This document shows positions 8,117-13,508 of a DNA stretch of 64,000 nt, one piece after another; positions within the stretch are counted from its first letter, which is position 1, and the number at the start of each line of letters is the position of its first letter. Both the position numbers and the translations under genes were made by a program. This DNA comes from Mycolicibacterium psychrotolerans. Lineage in GTDB: Bacteria > Actinomycetota > Actinomycetes > Mycobacteriales > Mycobacteriaceae. Location: positions 3,596,001-3,660,000 of the forward strand of contig NZ_AP022574.1 of assembly GCF_010729305.1 (NCBI RefSeq), in the 5' to 3' direction. A model generated the notes under the pieces. It was not told the origin of the DNA. It searched no databases and saw only the letters and a program-made list of their open reading frames with translations.

Positions 8117-8245
8117 ATCTTGGATTCGCCCTGGTGACAACCTCGCTCGTGCTCACAATCTCCACGGATTCCGTGTGCAACACGCACACACAAATCCGAC
8201 GCGAATCAAACTCCGCTCGAACGCTTTTCGCCTAACCACAGCCCC

Positions 8246-8274
8246 TTGCGCCCAATTTTGCACACGGGTAATGT
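8246..8274 (+). promoter_or_regulatory. Putative promoter of the small-gene operon
   Basis: TTGCGC (8246-8251) and TAATGT (8269-8274) are 17 bp apart, a reasonable match to mycobacterial SigA promoters. Transcription would start near 8281, giving a leader of about 100 nt before the first gene at 8384. Confidence 0.35.
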
Positions 8275-8383
8275 CGATTGAAGTACGCGGCTGAAACGTC
8301 CGCGCACCCGCGTAGCACCGCACCAGCACCGCTGAGGAACGGCACACGGCCAGGCCGTTCCGGAATTGCGAGAGGGTGCGCTG

Positions 8384-8704
8384 ATGTCCAAGCCCAAAGG
8401 CGGCGCGATACCCGCGCAACACATGACGCCGAACGAACGACGGCTTCGCGCCCAGGTGGCCGCGAATGCGTCGTGGGCGGCGACCGAGGACCGTGCGGCG
8501 CGAATGGCGAAGGTGCGGAGGGCTTCCCCCACTGAGCTGGAATGGCACGCCAACAAACTCGACCCCGACCACGAACTCCCCGACGCTGAGCGGTACCGCC
8601 GCGCGGAGAACGCGCGTAAGGCGTATTACGCGGGCATGGCGCTGAAAGCGGTCACCGCCGCACGCCACCGCCGCGAGAAGCGGGCGCGTGAACATGAGAA
8701 GTGA
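8384..8704 (+). CDS. Small basic island protein, unknown function
   Basis: A 106-residue, strongly charged and probably all-helical protein (TPNERRLRAQVAANASWA, DAERYRRAENARKAYYAGMA, ending in RHRREKRAREHEK). I recall similar proteins, with an N-terminal A-A-x-x-S/T-W-A pattern and a RRAENARKAYY-like stretch, in many actinobacterial mobile elements, but no function is known to me. The basic tail suggests nucleic-acid binding. ATG at 8384 has AGAGGG a few bases upstream. It is the first gene of a run of overlapping genes and its end overlaps the next start. Confidence 0.65.
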   Translation: MSKPKGGAIPAQHMTPNERRLRAQVAANASWAATEDRAARMAKVRRASPTELEWHANKLDPDHELPDAERYRRAENARKAYYAGMALKAVTAARHRREKRAREHEK

Positions 8705-8933
8705 AGACGTCTACAGCCCTGATCCGGTCGTCGCGGACGCACGAAAGTTGCGCCGCCTGGTGGAGCACTTGGAGGTGTTGACCATCGACGCCGGGATCGG
8801 TGAGGACGCGCGCGCGGAATTGTTGTGGAGCATCGACGCCTTGCGCCGGATCGTTTCCCGAGGCGGCGAAACAGATTGTGCCGAGCCCGCTTTCATCTTC
8901 AAGGGTGGCCCGCCGAGAATCGAGGGACCGTAA
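8694..8933 (+). CDS. Small acidic island protein, unknown
   Basis: 79 residues (MRSEDVYSPDPVV...). The centre (DARKLRRLVEHLEVLTIDAG...ARAELLWSIDALRRIV) is predicted helical with leucine periodicity, so a small dimer is plausible. The ATG at 8694 overlaps the end of the previous gene; a GTG at 8688 is possible. No family recognised. Position and phase in the coupled gene run are the main support. Confidence 0.55.
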   Translation: MRSEDVYSPDPVVADARKLRRLVEHLEVLTIDAGIGEDARAELLWSIDALRRIVSRGGETDCAEPAFIFKGGPPRIEGP

Positions 8934-8934
8934 C

Positions 8935-9138
8935 ATGGCCCGCCGACAAACTCCCCCGTTGCATCTGTGCAATTTCACCGCCACCCGCCGAGCAGATGGC
9001 CGGTGGGTGGGCAAGTGCCAAGAATTCCCCGACCTGGCGACTCGCCCGCACGGGAGCAAGGTCGCCGCCCTGGACGCGATCATCACGGCGACCTCTGAGC
9101 GGCTCCGCGCCATGTACTTCCCCGAGGCCGAGACGTGA
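8935..9138 (+). CDS. HicB-like small protein
   Basis: 67 residues. The middle part, WVGKCQEFPDLATRPHGSKVAALDAI, follows the partial RNase-H-like pattern of HicB antitoxins (a strand with pro-glu-x-pro-like turn, then an aliphatic-rich helix). No HicA toxin and no DNA-binding tail are seen next to it, so it may be a stand-alone HicB-fold regulator or unrelated. It begins one base after the previous stop and its stop overlaps the next GTG start (GTGA). Confidence 0.55.
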   Translation: MARRQTPPLHLCNFTATRRADGRWVGKCQEFPDLATRPHGSKVAALDAIITATSERLRAMYFPEAET

Positions 9139-9260
9139 ACCGCCTCTGCGCGGAATGCGGTGTCCGGCCCGCGACCGACGACGGATTATGCAAGTCGTGC
9201 TCGTCGCGTGAGGCCCGTGAAGAACGGCTTGCCACCGAACGAGCTGAGGACGGTGCCTGA
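9135..9260 (+). CDS. 41-residue zinc-ribbon-like protein
   Basis: A very small gene missed by length filters. GTG at 9135 overlaps the previous stop as GTGA, and the product begins MNRLCAECGVRPATDDGLCK with CAEC and CKSC pairs spaced like a treble-clef or zinc-ribbon knuckle, followed by a charged helical tail. Two well-spaced CxxC pairs and perfect translational coupling on both sides make it likely real. It may bind nucleic acid or a protein partner. Confidence 0.6.
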   Translation: MNRLCAECGVRPATDDGLCKSCSSREAREERLATERAEDGA

Positions 9261-9477
9261 ATTGGACACTTGGGAGATTCGTGTCAGCCCTGGTCGTCGT
9301 CGCGGGTCGTCAGACCAACCCAGCTTCTTCTGCTCTGAGTGCGAATACGAAGTCTGGCGTGGGTATTTCATCGCACGACCAGCAAGTACCAGCGATTCCG
9401 GCGGCTGGATGTGCCTGACGTGCGTCGTGGACCGCGTCCGAAAAGACCTCTACCAACTACCGGCGAGGAACACATGA
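9253..9477 (+). CDS. Small zinc-ribbon-like island protein
   Basis: 74 residues from the GTG at 9253, which follows a GAGGAC ribosome-binding site and overlaps the previous gene by 8 bp. The frame is open upstream to 9160, but that part is antisense-like filler over the previous gene. Two CxxC pairs (FFCSECEYEV and WMCLTCVVD) about 30 residues apart suggest a zinc-binding knuckle. Its stop overlaps the next start as ATGA. Function unknown. Confidence 0.58.
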   Translation: MPELDTWEIRVSPGRRRGSSDQPSFFCSECEYEVWRGYFIARPASTSDSGGWMCLTCVVDRVRKDLYQLPARNT

Positions 9478-9857
9478 TGACCGACAGACTCGTTCACCGC
9501 TGCAATGTGTGTACGCGCACCGTCGCGGACGGCACAGGGTACGTCCACATCTCCCACACCGAGATTTACCAGCACGAGCAAACCCGGCGCGACTGGCGCG
9601 CCCAGCACGCGGGTGACATCTACGTCTCGGTCGCCGACATGCCCGACGACGGGCCGGTGCGCTGGCGCACGCACCACACCGACTGCGACCCCGACCCCGG
9701 CGGCGACGACTACGTGATCCCCGTCGTACGGATGCGGACCCGTGAGGAATTGCTGTCCTGGACCGCGCACCTTCTCGACAAAAGGTGGCTCTACCAGACG
9801 GACTGGAGTCAGTTCATCTACTCGAAAATCTCTCGGGAGGAGGCTGCCACGGTATGA
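9474..9857 (+). CDS. Island protein with CxxC and His/Cys cluster, unknown
   Basis: 127 residues beginning MMTDRLVHRCNVCTRTVADG. The CNVC pair and a later HHTDC could coordinate zinc. The rest is a mix of Trp and charged residues (DWRAQHAGDIYVSVADMPDD) ending in a helix. ATG at 9474 or 9477 is coupled to the previous stop. No named family recognised. The C-terminal end overlaps the WhiB-like gene by 4 bp (ATGA). Confidence 0.6.
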   Translation: MMTDRLVHRCNVCTRTVADGTGYVHISHTEIYQHEQTRRDWRAQHAGDIYVSVADMPDDGPVRWRTHHTDCDPDPGGDDYVIPVVRMRTREELLSWTAHLLDKRWLYQTDWSQFIYSKISREEAATV

Positions 9858-10141
9858 CCGCACGGCGCTCGGGCTCGTGGCGGCACTCCGGCCCGGTCTT
9901 CGATAACGCCCCGTGTGCAGGTCGCTGGCAACTGTTCGACCTCGTCGCCGACGACCCCACCGCCACCGAAGCCGAAGCCGAAGCCCTGGCCCTGTGCCGG
10001 TCATGCCACGCCCGGTCGGCGTGCGCGGCATGGCTCGACTCAATGCCCAAGTCCTCGCAGCCCTACGGCGTCACAGCCGGTCGCGTCCACCGAACCCGAA
10101 AGACCACCACCAACGACGCAGGAGGAACCGATGACCGATGA
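9854..10141 (+). CDS. WhiB-family iron-sulfur transcription regulator
   Basis: 95 residues with the actinobacterial WhiB signature: an N-terminal Cys in a PCAGRWQLFD context (C21), then CRSCHARSAC (C48, C51, C57), the CxxC-x5-C arrangement that binds a 4Fe-4S cluster. After it comes PYGVTAGR, a variant of the usual G[VI]WGG turn that lacks the Trp, then a basic tail. WhiB proteins bind the housekeeping sigma factor and redirect transcription. Mycobacteriophage WhiB proteins (for example from TM4) are known to act as dominant regulators of host WhiB2. Here it sits in the middle of the small-gene run and could time capsid genes or modify the host or a helper phage. Confidence 0.85.
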   Translation: MTARRSGSWRHSGPVFDNAPCAGRWQLFDLVADDPTATEAEAEALALCRSCHARSACAAWLDSMPKSSQPYGVTAGRVHRTRKTTTNDAGGTDDR

Positions 10142-10424
10142 ACCCGCACCACCGCCCGCCGAGTGGGTTCCGCACTCCTACGAGGGGCTCCGAATCGCGA
10201 TGGCCGCGTTCTTGCACCGTGTACGGGGCGACGAGCGGCACTCGGCGATGCTGGTCGCTGAAGCTGGTCATCGCGGCTTGGCGTACGACGTCTTCGACAG
10301 CGCCTTGTGGCTGCTGGAGCAAGTAGGCCACTTCGAGGGCGACGAGAAGAAGCAAGCCAAACTCGAACACGACATCGTGCGGTTGGCTGGATGGGAAACC
10401 GAGGAGGAGGGCGACGAGGAATGA
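10131..10424 (+). CDS. Island protein of unknown function, acidic tail
   Basis: 97 residues with a good GGAGGA ribosome-binding site at 10121-10126 and ATG at 10131. The N-terminus is Pro-rich (MTDEPAPPPAEWVPHSYEG), followed by helices (LRIAMAAFLHRV, YDVFDSALWLLEQVGHF) and a Glu-rich tail. Its start overlaps the WhiB gene and its end overlaps the next start. No family recognised. Confidence 0.6.
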   Translation: MTDEPAPPPAEWVPHSYEGLRIAMAAFLHRVRGDERHSAMLVAEAGHRGLAYDVFDSALWLLEQVGHFEGDEKKQAKLEHDIVRLAGWETEEEGDEE

Positions 10425-10675
10425 GCATCACCAACGGGCACAGCGCCGACCCGCCCGCGAGCTTCGATGACCCTGCTCTGGTTGCCCGCCTGGTCGTCCT
10501 CGGCGCGTTGCACGACGACCACGATGCGTTGGACGACCTCGCCGACCGCCGACCCGACCTCGACATCGACCAGCTCATTCTGGTGGCTGAGGTCGCCGCC
10601 GCCGTCGTCGCGGCCATGACGACGCCCGACACCGCCGCCGCCATCCTGCATCTGAAAAGGAACCCTCGCCGATGA
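10421..10675 (+). CDS. Small island protein, unknown
   Basis: 84 residues (MSITNGHSADPPASFDD...), acidic in the middle (HDDHDALDDLADRRPDLDID) with a hydrophobic helix VAAAVVAAMTT and a basic end (LKRNPRR). ATG at 10421 overlaps the previous stop by 4 bp and its own stop overlaps the scaffold gene. The position just before head genes would suit a small morphogenesis factor, but nothing in the sequence shows this. Confidence 0.55.
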   Translation: MSITNGHSADPPASFDDPALVARLVVLGALHDDHDALDDLADRRPDLDIDQLILVAEVAAAVVAAMTTPDTAAAILHLKRNPRR

Positions 10676-11244
10676 CTGACACCGACGCACCCGACGACAC
10701 CACAGAACCCCCCGAAAGCGGCCCTGAGAGCCACGCTGACGCAACAGAACCCCCTCCCCCGTCCGATGACACCGGAGCGGACTCTGAACAGGGACGCCCG
10801 CCGCACCCCGGCATGGTGTGGGACGCGACCAACAACCGCTGGACCGAGTCGGAGCCCTCGGAGCCGCGCACCCGCGAAGCGAAGTACCGGAAACAGCTGC
10901 GGGACACCGAAGCTGAGCGGAACTCGCTCAAGGAGCGGCTGGAATCCCGCGACCGCGCCGACGTCGAGCGGATGGTCGTCACGAAACTCACCGACCCGCG
11001 CGACCTGTGGCGGGCTGACGTGTCACTGGCCGACATGGTGGGCGACGACGGGGAGATCGACACCGCGAAGGTGGACGAGGCCGTCGCGAATGTGATCGCT
11101 GCGCACCCGCATTGGGCCGTCCAGAGACCCAACCCCGCCGCCCCGTCCAGCGCCGTCGGTTTCGGGGCGTCGCAACCCGAGATTGACGACGAACCGCCAA
11201 CCTGGCAATCCGTGTTCCAAAAGGCGCGCGGCCAAAGCGAATAG
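10672..11244 (+). CDS. Putative capsid scaffolding protein
   Basis: 190 residues with the usual layout of actinophage scaffolds: a disordered, acidic Pro/Asp/Glu-rich start (residues 1-45), the segment PHPGMVWDATNNRWTESEP, a charged coiled coil (REAKYRKQLRDTEAERNSLKERL), then DPRDLWRADVSLADMVGDD and an alpha-helical region ending AHPHWAV, and a short C-terminal tail. It directly precedes the major capsid gene, as scaffolds do. It would line the inside of the procapsid. No protease domain is present in or near it. Start ATG at 10672 is coupled to the previous gene. Confidence 0.72.
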   Translation: MTDTDAPDDTTEPPESGPESHADATEPPPPSDDTGADSEQGRPPHPGMVWDATNNRWTESEPSEPRTREAKYRKQLRDTEAERNSLKERLESRDRADVERMVVTKLTDPRDLWRADVSLADMVGDDGEIDTAKVDEAVANVIAAHPHWAVQRPNPAAPSSAVGFGASQPEIDDEPPTWQSVFQKARGQSE

Positions 11245-11391
11245 CGGCGGCGAGCTCGCTATTGGCTGATCCGCCAATTAAGCGACGCCCAGCGCGGCGC
11301 GTAGGATCACCGGCACGACCGCATCCGGTGTGTCACCGTCCCCGGTCCCCCGGCCCTGTTGGGTCACCGCGAGCATGACGTGTCCGTCCTC

Positions 11392-11413
11392 GCGTGAATC
11401 GAATCATTCACGC
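11392..11413 (+). promoter_or_regulatory. Inverted repeat before the capsid gene
   Basis: GCGTGAAT (11392-11399) and ATTCACGC (11406-11413) flank a 6-bp spacer, 17 bp before the capsid ATG. The 186-bp gap between scaffold and capsid also has TTGGC-N6-GCCAA near 11260. These may be operators or mRNA hairpins that set capsid output. Confidence 0.45.
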
Positions 11414-11430
11414 ACAGCTAAGGACTCGCC

Positions 11431-12288
11431 ATGTCTCTGTTCACCACCAGTGCCAGCGGCCTCTTGCGGCCAGAAGAAGTCGGCCCGCTCGTCATCGAAC
11501 CGCTCAAGAAGGAATCCGTCGCGATGGCCGTCTCGCGTGTCATCACGACCGGCGCAACCAGTTTCAGACTCCCTCGGGTGATCGCCGACCCTGCTTCCGG
11601 GTGGTACAGCGAAGGAAGCGACATCGACCCGACCGACGCCACGGTTGACGAGTTGGACGTCGTGCCGCGAGCACTGAAGACGCTGTCCAAGTTGTCGAAC
11701 GAACTGGTCGCTGACAGCAACCCGACCGCCAGCGAAGTCGTCGGTCAGGGCATGGCGCGTGACATCGCCAGGAAGGTCGACGCTGCCTACTTCGGCAACA
11801 CCGTCGCCAACGGACCGAACGGATTGCTGAGCCTCGGAAGCGTGCAAACAGTCGACGCCGGTTCGGTATTCGATGACCTCGACGCTTTCGAGGAAGCCGC
11901 GAGCAAGCTGGAGAACGTCGGTTCCAAGGTCACGGCGTGGGTTGCCTCCGCGAATACGTGCCTGGCGTTGGCCCAGCTTCGTGAGTTCACCGGCACCGGC
12001 TCGACGTCGAACGTCCCGCTGTTGTCGAGTGACCCGACTCAGCCGACCCGCCGGCAAATCCTCGGTGCGCCGCTGTGGCCGCTGCCTTCTGAGGTGATCG
12101 CTGACGGCACGGTGTGGGGCTTGGACCGCGACAAGAGTTTCGTTGTCTTGCGCTCCGACACGACGGTCGAGGTGGACACCAGCTACTTCTTCGGCTCTGA
12201 CTGCACGGCGGTTCGATCCGTGGTTCGGATTGGGTTCGGGTGGCCGCACCAGGAGGCTGTCGTGAAGATCAGCACGGGCGGTAGCTGA
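11431..12288 (+). CDS. HK97-fold phage major capsid protein
   Basis: 285 residues, matching HK97-type major capsid proteins of actinophages without an N-terminal delta domain. Typical features: an early MSLFTTSASGLLRPEEVGPL, the E-loop-like RLPRVIADPASGWYSEGSDI, then ELDVVPRALKTLSKLSNELV, VGQGMARDIARKVDAAYF, the A-domain WVASANTCLALAQLREF and the end WGLDRDKSFVVLRSDTTVEV with GFGWPHQEAVVKI. It should assemble an icosahedral shell. The separate scaffold-like gene upstream fits the missing delta domain. ATG at 11431 follows a TAAGGAC ribosome-binding site. No portal or connector gene follows, which is unusual for a complete phage head module. Confidence 0.9.
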   Translation: MSLFTTSASGLLRPEEVGPLVIEPLKKESVAMAVSRVITTGATSFRLPRVIADPASGWYSEGSDIDPTDATVDELDVVPRALKTLSKLSNELVADSNPTASEVVGQGMARDIARKVDAAYFGNTVANGPNGLLSLGSVQTVDAGSVFDDLDAFEEAASKLENVGSKVTAWVASANTCLALAQLREFTGTGSTSNVPLLSSDPTQPTRRQILGAPLWPLPSEVIADGTVWGLDRDKSFVVLRSDTTVEVDTSYFFGSDCTAVRSVVRIGFGWPHQEAVVKISTGGS

Positions 12289-12590
12289 TCCGTCGACTAG
12301 CTTGGCTGGGGCCGCTCCCTTGGAATGTCGGGTGTGACTTTTCGACTGAGAATTTTGTCGAGTTGTTGGTTGGTGGCAATGGGTTTCGGTGTGTGGGTTG
12401 GGGTTGTGATGCTTGGTCGTTCGGGGAGCAAGGCGTCGCGGTGGAGCTTGGTGCGGTCGTGGTGGGCGCTGAGAGCCACTTCGGGCTGTTGCTGGGCTCT
12501 GCCCAGAGACCAAAAACTTCTGGGAGCCCAGCGGTTTCTCGGCGGATCAACTTTTCGGTTGTTAACTTGATCTCGGTTAGTGTTGGCGTC
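12289..12590. other. G/T-rich non-coding stretch with hairpins
   Basis: 302 bp between the capsid gene and the next likely gene. The + strand is strikingly rich in G and T (TTGGTTGGTGGCAATGGG type runs). It holds a hairpin GCTGGGCTC (12491-12499) / GAGCCCAGC (12524-12532), with a nested CTGGGC-TCT-GCCCAG, and a GATCAA (12545-12550) / TTGATC (12567-12572) dyad just before the gene at 12591. The in-frame extension of that gene to 12363 has no protein-like character. A strand-biased, hairpin-bearing region beside a terminase-like gene could be a packaging-initiation site. Confidence 0.45.
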
Positions 12591-12953
12591 ATGGTGAGGC
12601 GGTCGCGGGAGGCGGAAACGCTGCTCGGGGAACTGGAATCGGAGCTGGCCCGGTCGTCGGAGGCCGCTGGTGTGACGCTGTCGTGGACGCCCGCCGAACG
12701 GCAACACCTCGACATGATCGCCTCGACGGTGGACCGCCGCGTTCACTTGCAAGGGCGGTACAACACCACCGACCCGCTCGACGCGAAAAATTTGTGCCGG
12801 TACTCGACGGAGATTCGGTTGTGCGATGCGCTGGTGTCCCGACTGCTCGGGAAGGTCTCGACCGACGTCGCGCCGCCGATGAGTCAGCGGAGCCGCCGCG
12901 CCCAACACGCCGCGCTGTCGCGGTGGGCGAGGGACAGCGGTGCCACAGGTTGA
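12591..12953 (+). CDS. Putative small terminase subunit
   Basis: 120 residues, predicted helical. The layout, an N-terminal helix (REAETLLGELESELARSSEA), then WTPAERQHLDMIASTVDRR, a linker and DAKNLCRYSTEIRLCDALVSRLL, recalls P27-type small terminase subunits, which also pair a T-x-x-E-x-x-x-L helix with a later E-x-R helix. The C-terminus is basic (SQRSRRAQHAALSRW), suitable for DNA contact. A small terminase on a satellite would direct packaging of island DNA with a helper's large subunit. The family call is tentative; a plain unknown is the alternative. ATG at 12591 follows a long non-coding stretch; its end overlaps the next GTG. Confidence 0.5.
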   Translation: MVRRSREAETLLGELESELARSSEAAGVTLSWTPAERQHLDMIASTVDRRVHLQGRYNTTDPLDAKNLCRYSTEIRLCDALVSRLLGKVSTDVAPPMSQRSRRAQHAALSRWARDSGATG

Positions 12954-13215
12954 CCGGCCCGCCGAGGTGGTCAGCGGCCTCCGCGAGCATCTGATCGCCC
13001 AGGCCCGCGCCCAGGTGACGCGCCTCGACGCCGCCGCGTGCGACTGGTACGACTTCGGCGGCGAACGTCAGCGCCAGCGTGACCGCATCGACGCGCTGCT
13101 CGACGGACGCGACGTCACCGTGTACCGGCACGAACTCCCCCGCGAACACCAACCCCGCCGCGACGGCACCATGCGCTACACCTTGCACGGCCACCGGCTG
13201 ATACCGACCCGCTGA
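12940..13215 (+). CDS. Small island protein, unknown
   Basis: 91 residues from a GTG at 12940 that overlaps the previous gene by 14 bp. Helical N-terminal half (VVSGLREHLIAQARAQVTRLD, then WYDFGGERQRQRDRIDALLDG) and a basic C-terminal half (REHQPRRDGTMRYTLHGHRL). It is the last gene before the right end. No family recognised. Support is codon-consistent frame, coupling and absence of a better frame. Confidence 0.5.
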   Translation: MPQVDRPAEVVSGLREHLIAQARAQVTRLDAAACDWYDFGGERQRQRDRIDALLDGRDVTVYRHELPREHQPRRDGTMRYTLHGHRLIPTR

Positions 13216-13336
13216 CCGCCGACGACGAACGCGCGAAAACCGCACGGTAGACCCCGCACCGCTGAAACACTGTCCCCATGTGGACGATTCAAGGTGCTTT
13301 GCCATGTCACAGATAATTCACGGCACACAGGGTCTG

Positions 13337-13361
13337 TCTGACCTCGTTTTACCAGGTCAGA
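13337..13361. terminator. Stem-loop at island right end
   Basis: TCTGACCT (13337-13344) pairs with AGGTCAGA (13354-13361) around CGTTTTACC, 24 bp before the right att core. It may end island transcription before it enters the host operon, or be an integrase arm site. Nearby ATGTCACA (13304-13311) and GCACACAGGGTCT (13323-13335) echo sequences beside the left core. Confidence 0.45.
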
Positions 13362-13383
13362 GCACACCGCTGTGTTAGTTCTA

Positions 13384-13497
13384 CGGAAGGACTACTGGGA
13401 CATGGGCGCGCTGGCCAACCACGCGCCGCCGACCTGGATGGAAGACTTCGCCACCGCCGACATGTCGTGGGTGTTCGACGCGACCGGCCTCGTGTAG
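13384..13497 (+). pseudogene. Displaced original 3' end of the LEH/SnoaL gene
   Basis: Thirty-seven codons and a TAG stop (13495-13497) that match the end of the gene at 6212-6655 at 31 of 36 residues after the junction (KDYWDMGALANHAPPTW and so on). It has no start codon and no 5' part. It is exactly as long as the island-supplied replacement. It runs directly into the GAGGAG ribosome-binding site of the next amidohydrolase, showing the pre-insertion operon order: deacylase, LEH-like, deacylase. Confidence 0.88.
13385..13409 (+). repeat. attR core, 25-bp direct repeat
   Basis: Identical to 6543-6567. It is followed in frame by the original 3' end of the LEH/SnoaL gene, so this side marks the host junction. 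The base before it (C, giving CGG) differs from the left copy (T, giving TGG). Confidence 0.88.
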
Positions 13498-13508
13498 AGG
13501 AGAACGCG

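Larger units (their letters stand above)
7653..8383. other. Non-coding island segment, 0.73 kb
   Basis: Between the integrase and the small-gene operon no convincing gene is seen. Minus-strand frames at 7962-8189 and 8153-8695 lack recognisable domains and the second is antisense to a better gene. The segment looks less GC-rich than its surroundings by eye. It holds a strong stem-loop (7930-7963), a 24-bp perfect palindrome (8093-8116), an imperfect GTGTGCAACACGCACAC palindrome near 8172 and a promoter-like pair (8246-8274). This density of dyad symmetry is what one expects of a regulatory or replication-control region of a mobile element. Confidence 0.5.
6543..13409 (+). mobile_element. Capsid-encoding integrative island (phage-satellite-like)
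   Basis: A 6.87-kb element bounded by a 25-bp perfect direct repeat, inserted in the 3' part of the SnoaL/LEH gene. All genes read rightward: tyrosine integrase (6709), a 0.75-kb non-coding stretch, at least nine small genes with ATGA/GTGA overlaps (8384-10675), a scaffold-like gene (10672), a major capsid gene (11431), a possible small terminase (12591) and a small unknown gene (12940). No portal, large terminase, protease, tail, lysis or replication gene is visible. The left end carries a replacement for the target gene's 3' end. M. tuberculosis phiRv1/phiRv2 are the nearest known concept (about 10 kb, capsid without tails), but gene content and target differ. It could be a phage satellite or a decayed prophage; the intact, coupled frames favour the former. 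Confidence 0.85.

Noticed and set aside
7962..8189. Possible minus-strand excisionase or repressor gene of 75 codons
   Set aside because: No helix-turn-helix or winged-helix pattern is visible, and the 24-bp palindrome lies within the frame. Kept only as part of the non-coding description.
8153..8695. Minus-strand frame of 180 codons in the island
   Set aside because: Antisense to the gene at 8384, against the uniform island direction, with no ribosome-binding site or recognisable fold.
12363..12590. N-terminal extension of the putative small terminase
   Set aside because: The 76 extra residues (rich in Gly, Val and Trp) come from G/T-rich hairpin DNA and do not look like protein; ATG 12591 is preferred.
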